From Lachnospiraceae bacterium (lineage in GTDB: Bacteria; Bacillota; Clostridia; Lachnospirales; Lachnospiraceae), in the NCBI GenBank assembly GCA_015057585.1, contig SVEF01000019.1, positions 1 through 47,597 of the forward strand: a stretch of DNA of 47,597 nucleotides, read 5' to 3'. The translations under genes were made by a program, and so were the position numbers. How positions within the stretch are numbered: position 1 is the stretch's first letter; every line of letters begins with the position of its first letter. This document shows positions 8,739 to 16,066 of the stretch, piece by piece. The notes below the pieces were generated by a model. The model was not told where the DNA came from, made no database searches, and was given only the letters and a program-made list of their open reading frames with translations.

Positions 8739-8781
8739 CGAGTGTTCGAGACCTTCCACTCGTAAAACAAAACTAAAGGAG
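8739..8781 (+). promoter_or_regulatory. PreQ1 class I riboswitch overlapping the queT ribosome binding site
   Basis: A six-base-pair P1 stem (CGAGTG 8739-8744 with CACTCG 8757-8762) encloses a 12-base loop beginning TTC. It is followed by the A-rich tail TAAAACAAAACTAAAGGAG. This is the compact layout of preQ1-I aptamers, where the tail folds back on the loop as an H-type pseudoknot. The tail includes the AAGGAG Shine-Dalgarno sequence, so ligand binding should block translation. Its position in front of a queuosine-precursor transporter supports the call. I have not checked every consensus base. Confidence 0.8.
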
Positions 8782-8787
8782 AACCAC

Positions 8788-9309
8788 ATGATGAAAAGAA
8801 GAAACCGGCGCGTCACTTTTATTGTGACAGCGGCCATGATTGCCGCCCTCTATGTCGTCTTAAGCTTTGTAAGCAAAGCCTTCGGACTCGACTCCGGAGC
8901 CATCCAGCTTCGTATTTCAGAAGCCCTCACCATACTCCCTGCCTTTACACCGGCAGCCGTTCCCGGTCTTGCCATCGGGTGTCTGCTGTTTAATTTACTG
9001 TCCGGAGCTGCATTGCCTGACGTAATCTTCGGAACCATCGCCACCTTGCTCGGTGCCATTGGCTCATGGCGTATTGCAACGCTTTGGCGCGGAAAGCGGT
9101 TTATGCCCTTCTTACTTCCGCTGCCGCCTGTCTTTTGGAACGCCTGCATTATCCCATGGGTGTTAAAGGTTGCCTACGGCCTGACCGATGTTTACTGGTA
9201 TTTATTCGCCACTGTCGGTACCGGAGAATTGCTCTCTTGCGGCGTCCTCGGGCTGATTTTATACTTTTCTTTAAAGCCGGTTGCGCGTTTTTTGTTCAAA
9301 ACACACTAA
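8788..9309 (+). CDS. queT: QueT family queuosine-precursor transporter (ECF S component)
   Basis: 173 residues, five or six membrane helices. It starts at the first of two adjacent ATGs, six bases after AAGGAG. Characteristic stretches are AALYVVLSFVS near the N terminus, AIQLRISEALTILPAFTPAAVPGL and IGCLLFNLLSG. QueT proteins are substrate-binding membrane subunits that work with a shared ECF energising module to import preQ1 or a related base for tRNA queuosine synthesis. No ECF ATPase or T component is in the window. The preQ1 riboswitch in the leader agrees with the assignment. It diverges from the YwmB-like gene. Confidence 0.93.
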   Translation: MMKRRNRRVTFIVTAAMIAALYVVLSFVSKAFGLDSGAIQLRISEALTILPAFTPAAVPGLAIGCLLFNLLSGAALPDVIFGTIATLLGAIGSWRIATLWRGKRFMPFLLPLPPVFWNACIIPWVLKVAYGLTDVYWYLFATVGTGELLSCGVLGLILYFSLKPVARFLFKTH

Positions 9310-9368
9310 AAATCCTTATTTTCCGGCAAAAAACAAGTAAACTTACTAAAAATTTTCCAAAATAGGTA

Positions 9369-9397
9369 TTGAAGTTTAGTAAATTTTACTATATAAT
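9369..9397 (+). promoter_or_regulatory. Strong promoter of the LysM protein gene
   Basis: TTGAAG (9369-9374), a 17-base spacer and a perfect TATAAT (9392-9397), in an AT-rich context. The RBS GAAGGG lies at 9421-9426. Confidence 0.8.
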
Positions 9398-9434
9398 ATT
9401 GTTACAAATATTTTAAGAAAGAAGGGTATTCTTT

Positions 9435-10799
9435 ATGAAAAAATTTTTAAGTGCTTTATTAACACTTGCTCTTCTGTTCGGTCTTGCAGTTCCGACAACA
9501 CCTGCACAGGCTGCAGAGGAGACAGAAATCCTTGTTAACAACTGGGATCTCGTTTGGGGCGAAAATAACGCCGATGGTTATCAGGAAAAAGAAAACCGTA
9601 TGTACAACGGTTGCGGTTGCTACGGCTTCAAGCCTACCAACTTTGATGCTCCTGCTACGGTAGACTTTACTGTAGACGTAGATGCTGCAGGCATCTATAA
9701 ACTCGTTATTATTTATGCAGCACAGACTGACTCTTCTTGTACACGTAGTGTTGACATCCATGTAAATGACGAACGTTTAGAACAGATTAATTTCGCTACT
9801 GTTGATAAAACAGCAGAAAACGGCAACTACGGTTGGGAAGTAACTGACGAACATATTATGTACATCAGCTTAGAGGCCGGTGAAAACGAAATTAGTTTCC
9901 GTACTCCTGTAAACTACAAGGATTGGGATCTTGGTGATAAGTCCGCTAAGACTCCTAACATCTACGGTATCAGATATTCCTTAAGATCTGCTTCCGCAGT
10001 TCCTACAGCTACTCCGGAACCAACAGCTACTCCGGAACCAACAGCTACTCCAGAGCCAACAGCTACACCGGCTCCTACAGCTACTCCGGAACCAACAGCT
10101 ACTCCGGTTCCTACAACAGCTCCTACAGAAGCTCCAAAGCCAACAGTTGCTCCTACTACTGCTCCTACTGTAGCTCCTACAGAAGCTCCAAAGCAGTCCC
10201 AGAAGGAAATCGTTGAAGCTTTATACGCTCTTAAGGATGGCGAAGTATTAGAAGGCAAGCACACATTAACAGGTGTTGTTGAAAAGTTCAAATATACATA
10301 CAGCCCGGATTTCGCTACCATCCAGCTTACCATCATTGTTGACGGCTTAAAGGAAATGCCGGTTGAATGTTATAAGCTCGGCGGCGAAGGCATTGACAAG
10401 GTTGAAGTTGGTGATACCATCACAGTTAACGGTCAGCTCAAGAACTATAAGGGCACATTCGAATTCAACGGATGTACATTAGTTTCCTACAAGAAGCCGG
10501 TTGTTGGCGGTGAATACGTAATCCAGAAGGGTGATACACTCTCCAAGATTGCTAAGGCTGCAGGCGTTACATTAAAGGAACTCATCGCAGCTAACGATAT
10601 CGAAAATCCTGACCTCATCCACAAGGGTGACAAGATTATCATCCCAACCATCACTGTTGAAAGACACATCGTTGTTAAGGGTGATACACTCTCCAAGATT
10701 GCTAAGGCAAACGGATGCAAGGTTTCCGATCTTGTAAAGCTCAATGCTCTTACAAATCCTGATCTCATCCATGTTGGTGATATCATTGTTCTTCCATAA
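9435..10799 (+). CDS. Secreted cell-wall protein: carbohydrate-binding-like domain, Thr/Pro linker, OB-like domain, two LysM domains
   Basis: 454 residues. A Sec signal peptide (about 1-26, ending AQA-A) has no lipobox. Residues about 30-185 are a beta-sandwich resembling CBM35/CBM6-type modules. Residues about 189-255 are a PTATPEP-rich linker. About 257-350 is a small beta-barrel with the TLTGVVEKF and GDTITVNGQLKNY strands of an OB-fold-like module. Two LysM motifs end the protein (YVIQKGDTLSKIAKAAG and HIVVKGDTLSKIAKANG), which bind peptidoglycan. The DNA uses AAG and GCT/GCA far more than neighbouring genes, suggesting very high expression. Together with the strong promoter and terminator this looks like a major, monocistronic wall-associated protein. 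Ligand unknown. Confidence 0.85.
   Translation: MKKFLSALLTLALLFGLAVPTTPAQAAEETEILVNNWDLVWGENNADGYQEKENRMYNGCGCYGFKPTNFDAPATVDFTVDVDAAGIYKLVIIYAAQTDSSCTRSVDIHVNDERLEQINFATVDKTAENGNYGWEVTDEHIMYISLEAGENEISFRTPVNYKDWDLGDKSAKTPNIYGIRYSLRSASAVPTATPEPTATPEPTATPEPTATPAPTATPEPTATPVPTTAPTEAPKPTVAPTTAPTVAPTEAPKQSQKEIVEALYALKDGEVLEGKHTLTGVVEKFKYTYSPDFATIQLTIIVDGLKEMPVECYKLGGEGIDKVEVGDTITVNGQLKNYKGTFEFNGCTLVSYKKPVVGGEYVIQKGDTLSKIAKAAGVTLKELIAANDIENPDLIHKGDKIIIPTITVERHIVVKGDTLSKIAKANGCKVSDLVKLNALTNPDLIHVGDIIVLP
9999..10196 (+). repeat. Repeats encoding the PTATPEP linker
   Basis: Imperfect tandem units of about 18 bp (ccaacagctactccggaa and variants) encode Pro-Thr-Ala-Thr-Pro-Glu. They merge into a PTTAPTEAPKPTVAP stretch. 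Confidence 0.85.
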
Positions 10800-10818
10800 T
10801 ACATAGTGAAGATGATAG

Positions 10819-10845
10819 CCCCCGGTCGAAGGACCGGGGGTTTTT
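10819..10845 (+). terminator. Strong terminator of the LysM protein gene
   Basis: A nine-base-pair CCCCCGGTC/GACCGGGGG stem with a GAAG loop is followed by TTTTT, 19 bases after the stop codon. Confidence 0.95.
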
Positions 10846-10853
10846 ATGTAAAA

Positions 10854-11007
10854 GAGGGAGCCTGTCCGATTATACCGTAGAACCCGCTTTCGCTCGGGCG
10901 AAAACGTAACAGTACTAAACTCGAGCGAATTTGAACAAATTCGCTTAACCTCGTTAAGTGCTGACGTTTTCTTACAGTTCTACTCATATAATCGGACAGG
11001 CTCCCTC
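10854..11007. repeat. 154-bp element with perfect 21-bp inverted ends
   Basis: The ends at 10854-10874 and 10987-11007 are exact reverse complements (21 of 21). Pairing continues inwards: GTAGAAC (10877-10883) with GTTCTAC (10977-10983), and GAAAACGT (10900-10907) with ACGTTTTC (10964-10971). The centre holds further hairpins (AGCGAATTT/AAATTCGCT, and CTTAAC/GTTAAG). No coding potential is apparent. It occupies the gap between the LysM gene terminator and the GH51 gene terminator. It could be a miniature inverted-repeat element, a structured RNA or a cruciform-forming site. Confidence 0.85.
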
Positions 11008-11021
11008 CGCGTTACATACAA

Positions 11022-11054
11022 ATAACCCACCGGTCAAATTCGATCGGTGGGTTA
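11022..11054. terminator. Terminator downstream of the GH51 gene, symmetrical
   Basis: ATAACCCACCG pairs with CGGTGGGTTAT around an AATTC loop. It lies 40 bases past the stop codon of the arabinofuranosidase gene. The T-run on the minus strand is weak. Confidence 0.65.
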
Positions 11055-11093
11055 TCATCGTTCACTCACTCAAATAAAAGATTGTTCTCTGGT

Positions 11094-13043
11094 CTAAAAG
11101 CGGTATACAGAGAAGGTATAAGGTTTCAACACTAACTTCTTACATTCTTCTGCGGACAATTCATATTCGGCTGTTGTGACCTTGTCCGGTTCTTCGATGG
11201 TGTTATAGGCTTTCGGGCATGAGCCGGAAAGTGTAATTACATGTCCGTTTGTGACCTCCTTATCAAATGCCGGTTCAAAGACAATCTCCTCTTCTCCTGC
11301 ATTGACAATCTTTAAAATAATCTCTCCTGTTTCAACATCATAGGACGCATTTGCAAAGATTTTCTTTTCTTCCATGGTCACCATATCCGCATTCATCGCA
11401 AGGGTATAATCTCCCATGTTGCATGCGTACATCTTCTGCACATGATAGCTTGGGCTGCCATAAGCGGTCTTTGCATCAAACCAGATCATATCCGGTGCCC
11501 ACTGTACATAACCGACTCTGGCAAGCAGTGGTGCATAAGATGCCATAATGACCACGTCTGCATTCCGTTCCACGCCGGTTAAGAAGGCCGCCTCGGACAA
11601 CGCTCCCTCTAACGTATTGCCGGACTTTACTCCGCCGGTACGCTTTGGATGTGCCGCATACTCACCGGAGAACACCTTGACATCTCTTGGATACTCATCA
11701 TAAAAATGAGTATTGGCAAGGAACCATTCCGGTGGCATATAATAATGCTCATCTACCGCATACGTGAAGGTTTCCTTTCCCCTACTTGCCTCATGGTAAA
11801 ACTTCCATGCTGCATCATAACGCTCGGTATGTACATCCGGTCCGGCCGAACCAATCAGCTTCATCTCCGGATATTTTGCATGAATCGCATCTTCAAACAA
11901 CGTATATCTGTGGAAAAAGTCTACCCTTTCCGTCTCCCACTGCTCATTACCGATGCCGATAAATTCCAGTCCAAACGGCTCCACGTGGCCCATTTCGGCA
12001 CGAAGTGCACCCCAGGCAGTCGTTGTATCACCGTTTGCAAATTCGACCAAATCAAGGGCATCCCGAATAAACTCCTGAAATGCCGGATCATCGGTCGCAA
12101 CCAGTTCCTCCGACTGGTACTGGCATGCCAGTCCTACATTCACTACCGGCACTGCCTTTGCCCCGATGTATTCACAAAGCAGGAAATACTCAAAATATCC
12201 GATACCAAGCGTCTGATTGTAATGGGCAAATTCACTTGTGTAGTTGTTCTTATCGCTGTTTCCGTGTGTGGACCAACGGTTCCAGTTTGCCTTTCTCTTT
12301 GTGATATGACCAACGCTCTTTTTCCACCGGTAACGATTCTTCAAATCGTTTCCTTCAATAATACAACCGCCCGGGAACCGTAAAAAGCCCGGCTGCATCT
12401 CTTTTAACAAATCGGCCAGATCCTTACGGAATACGCCGTACACCGCGTCACCCGGCATCATGGAAATGCAGTCAAAATCTATTTCACCGGTACTCATCAG
12501 GATGATATGAAAGCTTGCCGCGTCTACAGATGCACGCGCTTTCATTGTCAGCTCATACTTCTTCCAGCCTTCCCGTGCCTCTGTAATCTCAATCACATCC
12601 TGTGAAAAGACGTCTCCGTCCTTTTCCACCAGCACCTTAATTCCACCGGTATAGGAAAGTGTATTCATATAAAAGCTCACATGATACTCCATGTCCTTCT
12701 TTAAGAAAATACCGTCATATGCCTTGTTGGTAAAACCGCAATTCGGACGCATCGCACGTACATGCAGATAATGCGGATTTTCCTCTGTCAGCGGTGCAAA
12801 GGTCTGATACTCCATGGCAATAAACGGACTATTTTTCGGATATTTACTCCATCCGTAACCACCATCGTATTCCGGTGTGTACGCATTGTTCACGCCCGTT
12901 GTCTTTAAAAACTCAAACGAACGGTTCTCTATCATTTCTGCATATAAACCACCGTCTGCACCATAATTGATGTCCTCGAAAAACAGGCCCATCATACCTT
13001 TTTTTATGTCTACACCTTTGTTGTTTGTGATTTGCAGTTTCAT
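11094..13043 (-). CDS. Alpha-L-arabinofuranosidase, glycoside hydrolase family 51
   Basis: 649 residues, without signal peptide, so cytosolic. It removes arabinofuranosyl units from arabino-oligosaccharides taken up from pectin or arabinoxylan. Residues about 55-195 form a beta-sandwich (CBM4/9-like) inserted before the (beta/alpha)8 barrel. The barrel opens with LRFPGGCIIEGND. The acid/base Glu367 lies in FIGIGNEQW and the nucleophile Glu461 in KVFSGEYAAH. The C terminus is a beta-sandwich. The RBS is GAAAGGAG. It follows the EEP-family gene by 25 bases on the same strand, so the two are probably co-transcribed, although their functions are not obviously linked. Confidence 0.94.
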   Translation of the reverse strand: MKLQITNNKGVDIKKGMMGLFFEDINYGADGGLYAEMIENRSFEFLKTTGVNNAYTPEYDGGYGWSKYPKNSPFIAMEYQTFAPLTEENPHYLHVRAMRPNCGFTNKAYDGIFLKKDMEYHVSFYMNTLSYTGGIKVLVEKDGDVFSQDVIEITEAREGWKKYELTMKARASVDAASFHIILMSTGEIDFDCISMMPGDAVYGVFRKDLADLLKEMQPGFLRFPGGCIIEGNDLKNRYRWKKSVGHITKRKANWNRWSTHGNSDKNNYTSEFAHYNQTLGIGYFEYFLLCEYIGAKAVPVVNVGLACQYQSEELVATDDPAFQEFIRDALDLVEFANGDTTTAWGALRAEMGHVEPFGLEFIGIGNEQWETERVDFFHRYTLFEDAIHAKYPEMKLIGSAGPDVHTERYDAAWKFYHEASRGKETFTYAVDEHYYMPPEWFLANTHFYDEYPRDVKVFSGEYAAHPKRTGGVKSGNTLEGALSEAAFLTGVERNADVVIMASYAPLLARVGYVQWAPDMIWFDAKTAYGSPSYHVQKMYACNMGDYTLAMNADMVTMEEKKIFANASYDVETGEIILKIVNAGEEEIVFEPAFDKEVTNGHVITLSGSCPKAYNTIEEPDKVTTAEYELSAEECKKLVLKPYTFSVYRF

Positions 13044-13068
13044 TGCAAAACTCCTTTCTCTTCCCTCT

Positions 13069-13974
13069 CTATTCTAACTCCAACTCCGTCACTACCGGAA
13101 AATGGTCGCTGACATAAACACCATCATATGTCTCTGTCACAACATAGTACGCCTTTACCGAAAATCCCGTTTTCGATACCAGAATGTAATCGATACAGTC
13201 GCGGTCAAGTTCTGTTCCCCACGCCTGGAAAGTACAGCTTGTCATCGTATTTTCCGTCTGATATTTCGTGTCTAAAAATGCCTCTGTCGCACTCTTGTAT
13301 GTCTTCGAGCTTTCCTTTGCATTCAAATCTCCCATCAAAACAGCCGGCAATCCGCCAAACTCAGCAATCTTATCCAACACAACCCGGATTCCGTTAATCC
13401 TTGCCTCATCGCTCACATGATCCAAATGCGTATTAAACACAACAAACTCTTTTCCCGTCTTTTTTTCCTTTAAAATCACGTAACTACAGATTCGGTAGCA
13501 GGCTGCTCCCCAGTCCTTGCTCATTTTCTCGGGTGTTTCTGACAGCCAGAACGAGCCTTTATCTACCAAGGTATACAACTCTTCCTGATAAAATACCGGA
13601 CACCCTTCCGAGTTCGGGCTCTTATCCCGGTAAGTCATAATCGAATCGTATCCCGAGAGCGTCTCGCATAAATAGTCATACTGAATCGGTGTTACCTCCT
13701 GGAAGCCGATAACCCCCGGTGCCTGCTTCTCGATACAGTCCACTACCAGATTCGCCCGATAAAACCAATTCCTGTCTCCCGTATCCGTTGGTGTAAACAA
13801 CCGTATATTAAAACTCATCACCTTTAAGCCTGCATTCTCTGAACCCTGCACCGAAATTACCTCCTTATGTTTTAAGTAATACGGATATTTGTGAAAGGTA
13901 AACAGCAACGCTCCCACAAGTATTACTGCTACAATTACTACTACAACCAGCCATATCTTCTTTCCTTTTTTCAT
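13069..13974 (-). CDS. Membrane-anchored endonuclease/exonuclease/phosphatase-family hydrolase
   Basis: 301 residues. The ATG at 13974 is chosen because AGGAGG sits six bases upstream. An N-terminal basic segment and one membrane helix (about 6-25) put the catalytic domain outside the cell. The EEP fold markers are in order: LKVMSFNIRL (metal-binding Asn), GFQEVT (metal-binding Glu), NTHLDH (catalytic His), LMGDLNAKE (Asp/Asn pair) and VSDHFPV (final Asp-His). Members cleave phosphodiesters in nucleic acids, phosphoinositides or sphingomyelin. The substrate here is unknown. It precedes the GH51 gene by 25 bases in the same direction. Confidence 0.85.
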   Translation of the reverse strand: MKKGKKIWLVVVVIVAVILVGALLFTFHKYPYYLKHKEVISVQGSENAGLKVMSFNIRLFTPTDTGDRNWFYRANLVVDCIEKQAPGVIGFQEVTPIQYDYLCETLSGYDSIMTYRDKSPNSEGCPVFYQEELYTLVDKGSFWLSETPEKMSKDWGAACYRICSYVILKEKKTGKEFVVFNTHLDHVSDEARINGIRVVLDKIAEFGGLPAVLMGDLNAKESSKTYKSATEAFLDTKYQTENTMTSCTFQAWGTELDRDCIDYILVSKTGFSVKAYYVVTETYDGVYVSDHFPVVTELELE

Positions 13975-14137
13975 AGACAACCTCCTCATTTGTTTTCCTA
14001 TATTTTACCACATCTTCCTCAATTCCAAAAGCCCAAATCCTCATCAACACACAGAACATTCTGTTCAAAACACGTCTATCGAAGCGCGCATAGGTGTCAT
14101 CGGCATATAGCTGCGCGACATGCCGATGAAGAGCGGC
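13975..14137. other. Gene-free stretch between the EEP gene and the large palindrome
   Basis: Contains the RBS of the EEP gene and a small perfect hairpin TCATCGGCA/TGCCGATGA (14097-14105 with 14121-14129). It also holds a 14-bp palindrome ACAGAACATTCTGT (14051-14064). No convincing coding sequence was found in this part on either strand. Confidence 0.6.
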
Positions 14138-14571
14138 GGGGAATCCGGGAGGTTCCCCTTTCCCGCCCGCACATCTGCACCTTTAAAAACATGTAGCGGC
14201 ATGCCATAAACCTCGCCCTTTGCCGTTTCTTGGGCTACTTGGAATAAAGCTATGGAAGCCGTTTGTCTGAGGTGGAAAGGGGAATCGGAAGGGGATGGTA
14301 ATAAAATGCGGAGCATTTTTACGAAAGGGTGGTAGATGCCTCCGGAAAACTCGTTTTCCGAGAGCATCCATCACCCTTTCTAAAATTGCGTCCTACGGAC
14401 GCTTTTACCACCCCCTTCCGATTCCCCAACCACCGAGTTACGGGGCCATAGCTTTGTTTATGACAAGAGCCGTGAAACGGCAAAGGGCGCAAGGTTTATG
14501 AGTGTGTCGTCTGCGTTTTTAAGGGTGCAGATGTGCAGGCATTCTAAAAGGGAAACCCTTTCGGATTCCCC
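14138..14571. repeat. 434-bp imperfect palindrome made of two homologous inverted arms
   Basis: The arms 14138-14351 and 14352-14571 are reverse complements over nearly their full length, with almost no gaps. I estimate about 70-75 percent identity by eye. Matching blocks: 14138-14147 with 14562-14571; 14169-14181 with 14524-14536; 14205-14229 with 14474-14500; 14246-14255 with 14446-14455; 14279-14300 with 14406-14427. The apex is CGGAAAAC-tc-GTTTTCCG at 14343-14360. Each arm also carries its own small hairpins at matching places but with different sequences: AAAATGC/GCATTTT at 14303-14319 against GCGTCC/GGACGC at 14388-14402. No protein is supported in any frame. Its outermost minus-strand hairpin may end asnS transcription. 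Confidence 0.85.
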
Positions 14572-14588
14572 TTGGTAAATCACATCTT

Positions 14589-15980
14589 TTATAACTCACA
14601 ATTATTCACAGTTCTCGGGAACGGAATGACATCACGGATGTTGCCCATACCGGTCAGATACATCACGCATCTTTCAAAACCGAGACCGAAGCCCGCATGC
14701 CTTGCAGAGCCGTACTTTCTAAGATCCAGATAGAAATCATAGTCTTCCTTCTTAAGACCCAACTCATCCATTCTCTGTGTGAGCTTTTCATAATCATCTT
14801 CTCTCTGGCTGCCGCCGATGATTTCACCGATACCTGGAACTAAGCAGTCCATCGCAGCAACGGTCTTTCCATCCTCGTTTAACTTCATATAGAAAGCCTT
14901 GATTTCCTTTGGATAATCTGTTACGAATACAGGCTTTTTAAATACCTGCTCGGTCAAATATCTTTCATGCTCGGTCTGCAGGTCGCATCCCCAGGATACC
15001 TTGTAATCAAACTCATCGTTATGCTTTTCCAAGATTTCAATTGCCTCGGTATAAGTCACATGACCGAAATCGGAGTTCAGCACGTGGTTTAATCTCTCGA
15101 GCAAGCCCTTATCCACGAAGTTATTAAAGAAGTTCATCTCTTCCGGCGCATTCTCAAGCACGTAACGGATAATGTACTTAATCATGCTCTCCGCAAGAAT
15201 CATATCATCCTTTAAATCAGCAAATGCGATTTCCGGCTCAATCATCCAGAACTCTGCTGCATGTCTTGTTGTGTTGGAGTTCTCTGCTCTAAAGGTCGGT
15301 CCGAATGTGTAAATGTTACGGAACGCCATCGCATAAGTCTCACCGTTTAACTGACCACTTACGGTCAGGTTGGTCGGCTTGCCAAAGAAGTCCTGTGTAA
15401 AGTCAACCTTGCCATCCTTTGTCATCGGCACATTGTTTAAATCCATTGTCGTTACCTGGAACATTTCTCCTGCGCCTTCGCAGTCACTTCCGGTAATCAG
15501 TGGTGTGTGCACATAGACAAAATCTCTCTCCTGGAAGAACTTATGAATCGCATAAGCCGCCAGGGAACGTACGCGGAACACTGCCTGGAACGTATTGGTT
15601 CTCGGACGGAGGTGCGTCATGGTACGTAAAAATTCCATGGTGTGTCTCTTCTTCTGCATCGGATAATCCGGTGTGGAAGGTCCCTCCACAAATACCTCAT
15701 CCGCCTGAATTTCAAACGGCTGTTTTGCCTCAGGTGTTGCCACCAGCTTCCCCGTTACAATAATAGCCGAGCCTACATTTAACTTACTAATTTCTGCAAA
15801 ATTATTTAAACCATCATGGTAAACAATCTGTAATGTTTCAAAAAATGTACCGTCATTCAGTACAATAAAGCCAAACGTCTTGGCATCTCTGACGCTGCGT
15901 ACCCAGCCGCCTACGGTAATCGTCTTGTCTAAGTAGTCTTCTTTGTTGCGATATAACTCGCGAACAGTAATCAAATCCAT
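14589..15980 (-). CDS. asnS: Asparaginyl-tRNA synthetase
   Basis: 463 residues, the standard length of bacterial AsnRS. It charges tRNA-Asn with asparagine using ATP. The N-terminal OB-fold anticodon-binding domain spans about 1-105 ([23 protein letters not shown]). The class II catalytic core shows motif 2 at [21 protein letters not shown]-like positions and motif 3 at [15 protein letters not shown] followed by [10 protein letters not shown]. The C-terminal PFPR is a typical AsnRS/AspRS ending. It is transcribed from its own promoter with no T-box-like leader visible; the leader is only about 30 bases. Confidence 0.97.
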   Translation of the reverse strand: MDLITVRELYRNKEDYLDKTITVGGWVRSVRDAKTFGFIVLNDGTFFETLQIVYHDGLNNFAEISKLNVGSAIIVTGKLVATPEAKQPFEIQADEVFVEGPSTPDYPMQKKRHTMEFLRTMTHLRPRTNTFQAVFRVRSLAAYAIHKFFQERDFVYVHTPLITGSDCEGAGEMFQVTTMDLNNVPMTKDGKVDFTQDFFGKPTNLTVSGQLNGETYAMAFRNIYTFGPTFRAENSNTTRHAAEFWMIEPEIAFADLKDDMILAESMIKYIIRYVLENAPEEMNFFNNFVDKGLLERLNHVLNSDFGHVTYTEAIEILEKHNDEFDYKVSWGCDLQTEHERYLTEQVFKKPVFVTDYPKEIKAFYMKLNEDGKTVAAMDCLVPGIGEIIGGSQREDDYEKLTQRMDELGLKKEDYDFYLDLRKYGSARHAGFGLGFERCVMYLTGMGNIRDVIPFPRTVNNCEL

Positions 15981-16019
15981 CTCAAACTCCCGCCTTTCCT
16001 CAATAATCTATATCTAATA

Positions 16020-16048
16020 AGTATATCTGTTTTACCACAAAAAGTCAA
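16020..16048 (-). promoter_or_regulatory. Promoter of asnS
   Basis: On the minus strand TTGACT (16043-16048), a 17-base spacer and TATACT (16020-16025), about 40 bases upstream of the start codon. Confidence 0.75.
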
Positions 16049-16066
16049 AACTTTTGTTGCCTCTTT

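Noticed and set aside
14051-14064. LexA-type operator (ACAGAACATTCTGT)
   Set aside because: The palindrome does not fit the Firmicutes LexA box CGAAC(N4)GTTCG and no SOS gene is next to it.
13891-14501. Open frames of 60-100 codons within and near the 434-bp palindrome, on both strands
   Set aside because: They run across the palindrome and its hairpins, have no RBS and show no protein-like composition.
15981-16066. T-box leader in front of asnS
   Set aside because: Only about 30 bases lie between the promoter and the start codon, too short for a T-box.
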